Shown piece by piece: positions 51,208 to 57,880 of a stretch of 57,880 nt of DNA. Position 1 is the first letter of the stretch, and the number at the start of each line of letters is the position of its first letter. Below the pieces are notes generated by a model that saw only the letters and a list, made by a program, of their open reading frames with translations, was not told where the DNA came from and made no database searches. The DNA is taken from positions 1-57,880 of the forward strand of contig JAUNGV010000011.1 of the NCBI GenBank assembly GCA_030524225.1. The letters run 5' to 3'. The DNA comes from Eubacteriales bacterium. GTDB lineage: Bacteria; Bacillota; Clostridia; Lachnospirales; Lachnospiraceae. The position numbers and the translations under genes are program-made.

Positions 51208-52356
51208 ATGAGTGAGAATAGCAAAAACATGACCGCCGCGGCGCGGCAGGAGCTGCTGCATACGCCGGAGGGCGTGCGGGATATTTACGGGAAGGAATAC
51301 GGACGAAAGATTGCGGTGATCGCCGCAGTGCGGGAGCAGATGCGGCTTTTCGGGTACGAGGATATTCAGACGCCGACGTTTGAGTTTTTTGATGTTTTTT
51401 CGAGGGAGATCGGCACGACGCCCTCCCGGGAGCTGTATAAATTTTTTGACAAAGAGGGCAATACCCTCGTTCTGCGGCCCGACTTTACGCCGTCTGTCGC
51501 GCGCTGCGCCGCCAAATACTATATGGACGATACGCAGCCGCTGCGATTCTGTTACCAGGGAAGCGCGTTCTGCAACACCTCAAATCTGCAGGGCAAGCTC
51601 AAGGAATCGACGCAGATGGGGGCGGAGCTGGTCAACGACGGCAGCGCGTGGGCTGACGCGGAGATGATCGCGCTTCTAATCGAATCGCTGCGTCATACCG
51701 GTCTTGTCAATTTCCAGATCAGTATCGGCAATGCGGGTTATTTCAAGGGAATCTGCGCCGAGGCGGGAATCGACAGAGAGACGGAGCGCGCCCTGCGCGA
51801 GCACATCTCCGGGAAAAATTACTTTGCCGCGGAGCGGCTTCTGATTGAGAGAGGGATTCCGGAAAAGGAGAGGGAACAGCTCCTCAATGTCACGGAATTT
51901 ATCGGCTCTGCGGATGCGCTTGATCAGGCCAAGGCGACGGCGGGCAACGAGCGCTCGATGGAGGCACTGCGGCGTCTGGAGGCGATTTATCAGATCCTTG
52001 AGGAATACGGCCTGTCTAACTATGTGAGCTTTGACCTCTCGATGCTGAACCGTTATGATTATTATACCGGCGTGATCTTTAAGGGATACACCTACGGGGT
52101 TGGGGACGCAATTGCGACCGGAGGGCGGTATGACACGCTGCTTTCGCACTTCGGAAAGAACGCGGATGCCATCGGGGCGATGATTCAGGTGGATTCGCTG
52201 CTCGAGGCGCTGCGCCGGCAGAATATTGAGGTGGCGACACAGCCGGAGGCGGTGTGGATTGAGTATACGCCGGAGACGTATCGGGAGGCGCTGCAGAAGG
52301 CGCAGTCGCTGCGCGCACAGGGAACTGCCGTGGTGCTGCATCGCTCAGCGACATAG
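51208..52356 (+). CDS. hisZ: ATP phosphoribosyltransferase regulatory subunit HisZ
   Basis: A 382-residue histidyl-tRNA-synthetase-like protein that activates the short form of HisG. Motif 2-like LRPDFTPSVARCAAKY and motif 3-like GDAIATGGRYDTLL are present, while the tRNA-charging residues are not expected to be functional. Its C terminus ends at RAQGTAVVLHRSAT. The next 85 bases still resemble coding sequence, but in other frames (SWYMDYAQR, then GCFLNEVQEEET), so the gene may be frameshifted close to its end. It is the first gene of the his operon. Confidence 0.93.
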   Translation: MSENSKNMTAAARQELLHTPEGVRDIYGKEYGRKIAVIAAVREQMRLFGYEDIQTPTFEFFDVFSREIGTTPSRELYKFFDKEGNTLVLRPDFTPSVARCAAKYYMDDTQPLRFCYQGSAFCNTSNLQGKLKESTQMGAELVNDGSAWADAEMIALLIESLRHTGLVNFQISIGNAGYFKGICAEAGIDRETERALREHISGKNYFAAERLLIERGIPEKEREQLLNVTEFIGSADALDQAKATAGNERSMEALRRLEAIYQILEEYGLSNYVSFDLSMLNRYDYYTGVIFKGYTYGVGDAIATGGRYDTLLSHFGKNADAIGAMIQVDSLLEALRRQNIEVATQPEAVWIEYTPETYREALQKAQSLRAQGTAVVLHRSAT

Positions 52357-52476
52357 CTGGTATATGGACTACGCACAGCGAGGGATGCTTTCTGAACGAG
52401 GTGCAGGAGGAGGAAACTTAGCTGTTCGTTTGGCGCGTCGTCTGTCGTGTGAAAACATTCCGAAATGGAGATTATT

Positions 52477-53118
52477 ATGCGTTATTTGACATTTGCCCTG
52501 ACGAAGGGGCGTCTCGCCAGCAAAACGTTGGCGCTTCTGGAGCAGGTCGGTATTTCCTGCGAGGAAATGAAGGATAAGGATACGAGAAAGCTGATTTTCA
52601 CGAATGAGGAACTGGGGCTGCGCTTCTTCCTCGCCAAGGGACCGGACGTCCCGACGTATGTGGAATACGGCGCGGCGGATATCGGGGTCGTCGGTTCAGA
52701 CACGATCCGCGAGGAGAACAGACGGGTGTATGAGGTGCTGGATCTGGGCTTTGGGAAATGCCGGATGTGTGTCTGCGGTCCTGAGGAGGCACAGACGCTG
52801 CTGCAGCATCACGAGAGAATCCGCGTGGCGACGAAATATCCGAATATCGCGCGGGAATATTTTTATAATAAAAAGAATCAGACGGTGGACATCATCAAGC
52901 TGAACGGCTCTGTCGAACTGGGACCGATCGTGAAGCTCTCCGATGTGATCGTTGACATTGTGGAGACGGGATCGACATTGCGGGAGAACGGTCTGACGGT
53001 TCTCGAGGAGATCTGTCCGCTCTCCGCACGCATGATCGTCAATCAGGTCAGTATGCAGATGGAGACGGAGAGAATCAAGGATCTGATCGCCAGACTCCGC
53101 AAAGTGGTGGAGGTCTGA
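52477..53118 (+). CDS. hisG: ATP phosphoribosyltransferase, short form
   Basis: First step of histidine synthesis: joins ATP and PRPP. The 213-residue protein is the short HisG that needs HisZ. The N terminus (YLTFALTKGRLASKTLALLEQVGI), the phosphate-binding DIVETGSTLRENGL and FLAKGPDVPTYVEYGAADIGVVG fit. I choose the ATG at 52477; an ATG 12 bases earlier is within a degenerate repeat box (CCGAAATGGAGAT) that supplies the ribosome site. The product should be feedback-inhibited by histidine through HisZ. Confidence 0.96.
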   Translation: MRYLTFALTKGRLASKTLALLEQVGISCEEMKDKDTRKLIFTNEELGLRFFLAKGPDVPTYVEYGAADIGVVGSDTIREENRRVYEVLDLGFGKCRMCVCGPEEAQTLLQHHERIRVATKYPNIAREYFYNKKNQTVDIIKLNGSVELGPIVKLSDVIVDIVETGSTLRENGLTVLEEICPLSARMIVNQVSMQMETERIKDLIARLRKVVEV

Positions 53119-53163
53119 ATAGGATCGCAGTGCCACAGCAAAGCTGTGGCAAGAAAGGAAATT

Positions 53164-54453
53164 ATGCGTATTTTAGAGTTGACGAAAGAAGAACAGGATA
53201 AGGTGCTCGACGCGCTTCTGCAGCGCAGTCCTGCCAATTATACGGAGCAGGAGGCGGCGGTGCGGGAGATCATTGCGAGTGTCCGCGCCGGAGGCGATGA
53301 GGCGCTGTTTGCGTATGAGGAGCGGTTCGATCACTGCGCACTGACGAAGGAGACGGTTCGCGTCACGAGACAGGAGATCGAGGAGGCGTACCGGGCGCTG
53401 GATCCGGAGCTGGTCGAGGTGATGCGCCGGGCGGCCGCCAATATCCGCGCTTTCCATGAAAAGCAGAAAACGAACAGCTGGATCACGACGACCGAGGAGG
53501 GGACGATTCTCGGTCAGAAGGTGACGCCGATCGCGATTTCCGGCTGCTATGTGCCGGGCGGCCGGGCGGTCTATCCCTCCAGCGTTCTGATGAACGTGAT
53601 TCCGGCGAAGGTGGCGGGTGTGCCGCGGATCATTGTTTGCACGCCGCCGAACGCGGAGGGAAAGTGCCCGACGGGAACGCTGGTGGCGGCGGACATCGCG
53701 GGCGTGGACGAGGTCTATAAGGCGGGCGGCGCGCAGGCCATCGCGGCGATGGCGTTCGGGACGGAGTCGGTTCCGCGGGTCGATAAGATCACCGGCCCCG
53801 GCAATATCTACGTTGCGCTCGCCAAGAAGGCGTGTTTTGGTTACACGGGGATCGATTCCGTGGCTGGGCCGAGCGAGATTCTCGTCATTGCGGACGAGAC
53901 CGCGAACCCGCGCTATATTGCGGCGGATCTTCTCTCTCAGGCGGAGCATGATCCGCTGGCGAGCGCGATTCTGCTGACGACGAGCCGTTCCTTTGCGGAG
54001 GCGGTCTCTGCGGAGATCGACGGATTCCTGCAGACCCTCTCCCGCGCGGAGATCATCCGGCAGTCGTTGGAGAATTACGGCTATATTTTCGTTGGAGAGA
54101 CGATGGAGGAGTTGACCGAGGCGGCGAACGCAATTGCTTCGGAACATATGGAGATTGTGACGGCGAATCCGTTCGAGGTGATGACGAAGATCCGCAACGC
54201 GGGCGCGATTTTCCTCGGCCCCTACTCTTCGGAGCCCCTCGGCGATTACTACGCGGGACCGAATCACATCCTGCCGACGAACGGCACGGCGCGTTTCTTC
54301 TCGCCGCTGAGCGTCGATGATTTCGTGAAAAAGAGCAGCATCATTTCCTACTCGAGAGAAGCACTGGAAAAGGTGCATGAGGATATTGAGAAATTCGCGC
54401 AGAGCGAGGGACTGACCGCGCACGCGAATTCGGTGCATGTGAGATTTGAGTAA
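53164..54453 (+). CDS. hisD: Histidinol dehydrogenase
   Basis: Oxidises histidinol to histidine, using two NAD+ and zinc. The 429-residue protein shows AISGCYVPGGRAVYPSSVLMNVIPAKVAGV (NAD and fold), KITGPGNIYVALAKK, GIDSVAGPSEILVIAD and the zinc ligands in LSQAEHDPLASAIL. The end LPTNGTARFFSPLSVDDFVKKSS is characteristic. The ATG at 53164 is preceded by AAAGGA; one 18 bases earlier has no site. It lies 45 bases behind hisG. Confidence 0.97.
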   Translation: MRILELTKEEQDKVLDALLQRSPANYTEQEAAVREIIASVRAGGDEALFAYEERFDHCALTKETVRVTRQEIEEAYRALDPELVEVMRRAAANIRAFHEKQKTNSWITTTEEGTILGQKVTPIAISGCYVPGGRAVYPSSVLMNVIPAKVAGVPRIIVCTPPNAEGKCPTGTLVAADIAGVDEVYKAGGAQAIAAMAFGTESVPRVDKITGPGNIYVALAKKACFGYTGIDSVAGPSEILVIADETANPRYIAADLLSQAEHDPLASAILLTTSRSFAEAVSAEIDGFLQTLSRAEIIRQSLENYGYIFVGETMEELTEAANAIASEHMEIVTANPFEVMTKIRNAGAIFLGPYSSEPLGDYYAGPNHILPTNGTARFFSPLSVDDFVKKSSIISYSREALEKVHEDIEKFAQSEGLTAHANSVHVRFE

Positions 54454-54590
54454 GCCGCTCTGTGCGGTGGGCGCATAGAAAGAGTAGGTACTTGCCCTGC
54501 GGAGGCGGAGCGGCTTCCGGCTCTGGATGGTGTGTGCCTGCGGAAGTTTACCGGATATATTTTACGGGATATATTAGGAGGAGATTGGCT

Positions 54591-55184
54591 ATGTCCAGAA
54601 TGGCGGAGATCAAACGGGAGACGGGAGAGACAAGGATCGCCCTCTCCCTTTCCCTCGACGGAAGCGGGAAGGCGCAGCTTTCGACGGGAATCGGATTTTT
54701 TGATCATATGATGGATGCGTTTGCCAGACACGGCCTGTTCGATGTGACGCTCTCCGTGCAGGGCGATCTGGAAGTGGACGGCCACCACAGCGTCGAGGAT
54801 ACGGGGATCGTGCTGGGAGAGGCGATCCGGCAGGCGATCGGGGATAAGAAGGGGATCCGGCGTTACGGATACTTTATCCTGCCGATGGACGAGGCTCTGG
54901 TGCTCTGCGCCGTGGACCTCTGCGGGAGACCGTATTTCGTGATGGACGGGGAAGAGAAGATCGCCGCACCGATGGTCGGCGGGTTTGACACCGAGCTGGT
55001 GAGGGAGTTCTTTTACTCCGTCTCCTATGCGGCGGGCATGAATCTGCATTTTAAGATTCTATCCGGCGCAAACAGCCATCACATCATCGAGGCCATGTTC
55101 AAGGCTTTTGCCAAGGCACTCGACATGGCGACAGGATATGACACCAGAATAGAGGACGTGCTGAGCACGAAAGGATGTTTATGA
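54591..55184 (+). CDS. hisB: Imidazoleglycerol-phosphate dehydratase
   Basis: Dehydrates imidazoleglycerol phosphate. The 197-residue monofunctional enzyme carries the manganese-binding HH motifs: [11 protein letters not shown] near 61-71 and [12 protein letters not shown] near 163, plus [17 protein letters not shown]. There is no histidinol-phosphatase fusion. The ATG at 54591 has AGGAGG. The stop overlaps the next gene start by four bases, so translation is coupled. The 137-base gap to hisD holds no gene. Confidence 0.96.
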   Translation: MSRMAEIKRETGETRIALSLSLDGSGKAQLSTGIGFFDHMMDAFARHGLFDVTLSVQGDLEVDGHHSVEDTGIVLGEAIRQAIGDKKGIRRYGYFILPMDEALVLCAVDLCGRPYFVMDGEEKIAAPMVGGFDTELVREFFYSVSYAAGMNLHFKILSGANSHHIIEAMFKAFAKALDMATGYDTRIEDVLSTKGCL

Positions 55185-56488
55185 GAGAACAATTCAAGAA
55201 ATTCATTCCGTGTATCTATTTAAAAGAGGGAAAAGCGGTCAAAGGACTGCAGGATCCGACGATTGTTTCCCTTGATCCCGTGGCGCTGGCAGGCAGCTAC
55301 AACAACGGCAATGCGGACGGACTGCTGATCTTCGATCAGTCCAATACGGATGCGGAGCATGAAGAGGCGCTCGATTTGATCAAGGAGATCTGCGGACAGG
55401 TCAAGATTCCCGTGATCGGCGCGGGCAATGTCAAACGCATGGAGGATGTCAAGAAGCTCCTCTACGCGGGGTGTCAGATGGCGGCGCTCAACTACTCCAA
55501 ACCGGAGAATGTCGCGATCACGAAGGAGGTCTCCGAGAAATTCGGTAAGGACAGAATCGCGGCCTGCTACCGCGCGGCGGATGCGGTGACAGAGCATAAA
55601 GAGCTGATTGCGGCGTATGTGGAGAAGATGATCCTGATCGATGAGACAGCGATCAAGGAAGCGCTGGCGATTAAGGATATTCCGACGATTATCTCCCTGC
55701 CGGAGGTCTCGCTGGACAAGATTCTGGACTTTTTCACCTATGAGAATATTGACGGAATCACGGGAAACGCCGTGAATGAGAACATCGGAGAGCTGCGCAA
55801 TATCAAGGTGCTCTGCCGGGAAAACGGAATTACAGTCAATCTTCATGAGGCAAAGCTGGCGTGGAGCGATTTCAAACTCAACAGCGACGGGCAGCTGCCG
55901 GTCGTCGTGCAGGAGGCGGATACCGACGAGGTTCTGATGGTCGCCTACATGAACGAGGAGGCGTATAACCTGACTGTAGCGACGGGGCGGATGACTTACT
56001 TCTCCCGCAGCCGCCAGAGTCTCTGGATCAAGGGAGAGACGAGCGGCCACTTCCAGTATGTGAAGTCCCTGACAGCGGACTGCGACAGGGATACGCTGCT
56101 GGCGAAGGTCGATCAGATCGGTCCCGCCTGCCATACGGGGAGTCATTCCTGCTTTTTCAATGAGGTGGCCGTCTACGGCGCGCCCGAGAACAACCCGCAG
56201 AAGGTGCTCGAACAGGTCTATGGTACGATTCTCGACCGGCGCGAGCACCCGAAGGAGGGCTCCTATACGAACTATCTCTTTGAAAAGGGAATTGACAAGA
56301 TGCTCAAGAAGCTCGGCGAGGAGTCCACGGAGATCGTGATCGCGGCCAAAAATCCGAACGCGAACGAGATCAAGTACGAGATGGCCGACTACCTCTATCA
56401 CATGATGGTCGTGATGGCGGAGAAGGGCGTCACATGGCGGGACATTACCGAGGAACTGGCGAGACGGGAGAGGCCCAAAGAGGGATAA
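55181..56488 (+). CDS. hisIE: HisIE with an N-terminal HisF-like pseudo-domain
   Basis: A 435-residue chain of three parts. Residues 1-215 form a HisA/HisF-type barrel ([15 protein letters not shown] at the start; [22 protein letters not shown]). The two catalytic aspartates of HisF are replaced: the first sits in CIYLKEG (Tyr for Asp), the second in AACYRAAD (Tyr for Asp). Residues 220-340 are HisI, phosphoribosyl-AMP cyclohydrolase, with [15 protein letters not shown] and [11 protein letters not shown] zinc/metal sites. Residues 345-435 are HisE, phosphoribosyl-ATP pyrophosphatase ([25 protein letters not shown]). HisI and HisE look active; the barrel does not. The ATG at 55181 overlaps hisB in ATGA. 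Confidence 0.92.
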   Translation: MREQFKKFIPCIYLKEGKAVKGLQDPTIVSLDPVALAGSYNNGNADGLLIFDQSNTDAEHEEALDLIKEICGQVKIPVIGAGNVKRMEDVKKLLYAGCQMAALNYSKPENVAITKEVSEKFGKDRIAACYRAADAVTEHKELIAAYVEKMILIDETAIKEALAIKDIPTIISLPEVSLDKILDFFTYENIDGITGNAVNENIGELRNIKVLCRENGITVNLHEAKLAWSDFKLNSDGQLPVVVQEADTDEVLMVAYMNEEAYNLTVATGRMTYFSRSRQSLWIKGETSGHFQYVKSLTADCDRDTLLAKVDQIGPACHTGSHSCFFNEVAVYGAPENNPQKVLEQVYGTILDRREHPKEGSYTNYLFEKGIDKMLKKLGEESTEIVIAAKNPNANEIKYEMADYLYHMMVVMAEKGVTWRDITEELARRERPKEG

Positions 56489-56490
56489 GA

Positions 56491-56536
56491 GCAGGGAGGG
56501 ATAAAAAGCGGGAGCGGGCGTTTTATCCCTCCCTGC
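56491..56536. terminator. Convergent-gene hairpin after the his operon
   Basis: A perfect 16-bp inverted repeat GCAGGGAGGGATAAAA (56491-56506) and TTTTATCCCTCCCTGC (56521-56536), directly between two converging stop codons. It probably ends transcription from both sides, though neither side has a long T tract. Confidence 0.65.
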
Positions 56537-56538
56537 GC

Positions 56539-57378
56539 TCATGTCCCGGTAAAATCAATGCGGACGATCTTCATCTTCATCAGATTGTCTCCGACGCGGG
56601 ACAGAATCCGGTGCATCTTTTTGACAGACGGCAGATCCAGGCTCTGGTAGCCCAGCATATAGCCCCTACAGGATACGCGGAAGGTTTCTGACCACACAGC
56701 GAGATCCTTTTGTGTGTCCCCGACGGAAAAATAGGCGTCCACATCCTGGATGCCCGCCTGTTTGAGCCACGTTTTCCGCATCATTTTGGCGCCTGCTTTT
56801 CCGCAGGAGTCAAAGACAAGCCTTCCCCCCGGAAACCGTTTCTCCAGTGCGAGAAACAGAGTTTTCACGTCTTCTGTCAGGAAATAATAAAACACGCCTG
56901 CGGCGAAAAAGACAACGCCCTGACTGGAATCAATTTCCTGAAACCACGCGGGATCCCGCAAATCGGAAGCAATATTCTTCTCTCGTTCTCCGGCGGGCAG
57001 CAGCTGATTTCTGATCTCTATCACATCAGGAAAATCGATATTGTAAATACGGCAGGAGCCGTTGTCGCAGTTTCTCCCCGTATTGTCCAGTCCGCAGCCC
57101 ATGTTCACAACGGCTGCGCGTGGATGGCTCTTTAAGTAATCTTTGATTTCAAAGGTCAGATCATTCTGTCGCATGGCGACTTCCAGAAAGCCGAATTCCT
57201 GCATGGAGCTGCCGCTCTTCTTTTCCAATTCCGAAAAATCATAATCAATTTCATCCATGAAGTGCAGGGCGAATTCATCCTGAAAGAGATCCGGAAATTT
57301 CTCCGTGCATTTTTTCCGGGCATACAGAGGGATAATCAGCGTTTCCTGCACTGTGTTTTTTTCAATATGATATTTCAT
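56539..57378 (-). CDS. LCM/TcmP-type SAM-dependent O-methyltransferase
   Basis: A 279-residue methyltransferase of the leucine carboxyl methyltransferase/TcmP-like family: VVNMGCGLDNTGRNCD (SAM loop), the acidic strand IYNIDFPDVIEIRNQLLPAGER and SDLRDPAWFQEID, then FFAAGVFYYFLTEDVKTLF. Relatives methylate carboxyl or hydroxyl groups of small molecules; the target is not known. I chose the ATG at 57378, behind the GGAGG box of repeat copy 9, not an in-frame ATG 45 bases earlier. A promoter candidate lies 280 bases upstream, before the repeats. Confidence 0.87.
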   Translation of the reverse strand: MKYHIEKNTVQETLIIPLYARKKCTEKFPDLFQDEFALHFMDEIDYDFSELEKKSGSSMQEFGFLEVAMRQNDLTFEIKDYLKSHPRAAVVNMGCGLDNTGRNCDNGSCRIYNIDFPDVIEIRNQLLPAGEREKNIASDLRDPAWFQEIDSSQGVVFFAAGVFYYFLTEDVKTLFLALEKRFPGGRLVFDSCGKAGAKMMRKTWLKQAGIQDVDAYFSVGDTQKDLAVWSETFRVSCRGYMLGYQSLDLPSVKKMHRILSRVGDNLMKMKIVRIDFTGT

Positions 57379-57383
57379 AAGAA

Positions 57384-57535
57384 CCTCCATTCCGGAGCGC
57401 ACTGCGCGACGGGGGCGACGCAAATATCAGATTTGCGTCTGCCATTTTCGAGATTTGTGACGCTCCGACACAAATCTCGGTGTGAAAAATAAGCTATCGA
57501 GCTTATTTTTCACACTAACCTCCATTCCGGAGCGC
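57384..57535 (-). repeat. Composite RBS-linked repeat, copy 9, complete with two boxes
   Basis: Minus-oriented. Proximal box 57384-57400 (sense GCGCTCCGGAATGGAGG) gives the methyltransferase ribosome site. Hairpin 1 at 57417-57439 (arms GACGCAAAT and ATTTGCGTC). Hairpin 2 at 57449-57479 (arms CGAGATTTGTG and CACAAATCTCG, sense loop TCGGAGCGT). Hairpin 3 at 57480-57515 (arms GTGTGAAAAATAAGCT and AGCTTATTTTTCACAC). An exact second copy of the box stands on the far side at 57519-57535. Confidence 0.88.
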
Positions 57536-57655
57536 TCTGCGCGACAGATTTGCGGTGGCCGTCACAGTAGTCTCCTGTTCAGTCTGTCCTGACATAAAGC
57601 AGCAGGCAGAGCGTTAATTTCTGCAGTATGACAGCGGTTAGCTATTGCTAATTCA

Positions 57656-57683
57656 ATGATAGCATAACAGGATAGAATTTCAA
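57656..57683 (-). promoter_or_regulatory. Candidate promoter of the methyltransferase
   Basis: On minus, TTGAAA (57678-57683), 16 bases, TATCAT (57656-57661). The transcript would include repeat copy 9 in its leader. Between 57684 and 57810 I see no gene; an imperfect GCGGGAG/CTCCCGC pair spans 57738-57770. Confidence 0.4.
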
Positions 57684-57810
57684 CGTTTAAATCACGCAAA
57701 AGCATTTCGGAAAAGCCTCTTGTCAGAGAAAACGCGGGAGACTGTAATCTGCTTGCAATTGCTCCCGCTTCATCCTACAATTTTGTGGGAACAGTTCGCT
57801 GTATAAGACG

Positions 57811-57880
57811 CTCTGAAACATGGAGATAGTGTGAAAAATAAGCTTGATAGCTTATTTTTCACACCGAGATTTGTGCTGGA
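57811..57880 (+). repeat. Composite RBS-linked repeat, copy 10, cut by window end
   Basis: Plus-oriented: far-side box-like CGCTCTGAAACATGGAGAT, hairpin 3 at 57829-57864 (same arms as copy 9, loop TGAT), then the first arm of hairpin 2 (CGAGATTTGTG, 57865-57875), where the window ends. It predicts a plus-strand gene just beyond. Confidence 0.75.

Noticed and set aside
8101-57880. A CRISPR array
   Set aside because: The dispersed repeats are tens of kilobases apart, variable and gene-linked, with no regular spacers and no cas genes.

Overview
The window looks like a chromosomal segment from a spore-forming, GC-rich member of the Clostridia, most likely Lachnospiraceae. That reading rests on the set of genes rather than on a database match: a GerW/YtfJ sporulation protein, ZapA, RecU, an Asp23-FakA-like pair, a QueT transporter behind a preQ1 riboswitch, a MetH without its reactivation domain plus a separate activation protein, short HisG with HisZ, and AAGGAGG-type ribosome binding sites. 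Gene density is high and most genes form short operons.

Layout. 0-5.5 kb: a divergent glycoside module (GPH sugar symporter on minus; GH78 alpha-L-rhamnosidase and an SDR oxidoreductase on plus). 5.6-8.0 kb: a lower-GC accessory patch with an orphan RelB-type antitoxin, a type IV AbiE toxin-antitoxin pair and an SH3-domain remnant. 8.3-20.3 kb: a TPR protein, ruvA-ruvB, zapA, a U32 peptidase, a one-polypeptide RodA/FtsW-penicillin-binding protein fusion, two poorly known proteins and gerW. 20.3-21.1 kb: an MNT-HEPN pair bracketed by imperfect direct repeats. 21.1-27.7 kb: two small-molecule or regulatory units (methyltransferase; queT; a GntR-ABC transporter operon with a palindromic operator; a TetR regulator divergent from a CrtC/AttH-like protein). 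27.1-32.8 kb: a minus-strand methionine/cobalamin unit (metF, MetH activator, metH, DUF4430 protein, ECF-type S component). 33-36.7 kb: a lone MNT protein, rpmB, asp23, a FakA-like protein and hicAB. 37-46.6 kb: recG, degV, a type IIA topoisomerase pair, rsmD, coaD and a coiled-coil protein. 46.7-51.1 kb: HAD phosphatase, a membrane protein, nitrilase-family amidase, RluC-type pseudouridine synthase, recU. 51.1-56.5 kb: a partial histidine operon hisZ-hisG-hisD-hisB-hisIE. 56.5-57.4 kb: a methyltransferase.

The most striking feature is not a gene. A mosaic repeat family occurs at about a dozen places. It always ends in a conserved box (CGCTCCGGAATGGAGAT or close) whose GGAG is the Shine-Dalgarno sequence of the next gene, on either strand. 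Fuller copies carry three hairpins upstream of the box. Their stem sequences differ between copies but stay paired, and the loop of hairpin 2 is complementary to the box. Several copies have a second box-like sequence on the far side. This looks like a mobile or regulatory leader element that inserts at ribosome binding sites and restores them, and it is my best candidate for an undescribed system here. Secondary points are the SEDS-PBP fusion, a HisF-like pseudo-domain fused to HisIE, in-frame low-complexity and tandem-repeat expansions inside otherwise conserved enzymes, and a high density of toxin-antitoxin modules. No functional tRNA, rRNA, CRISPR array or insertion sequence with a transposase was seen.
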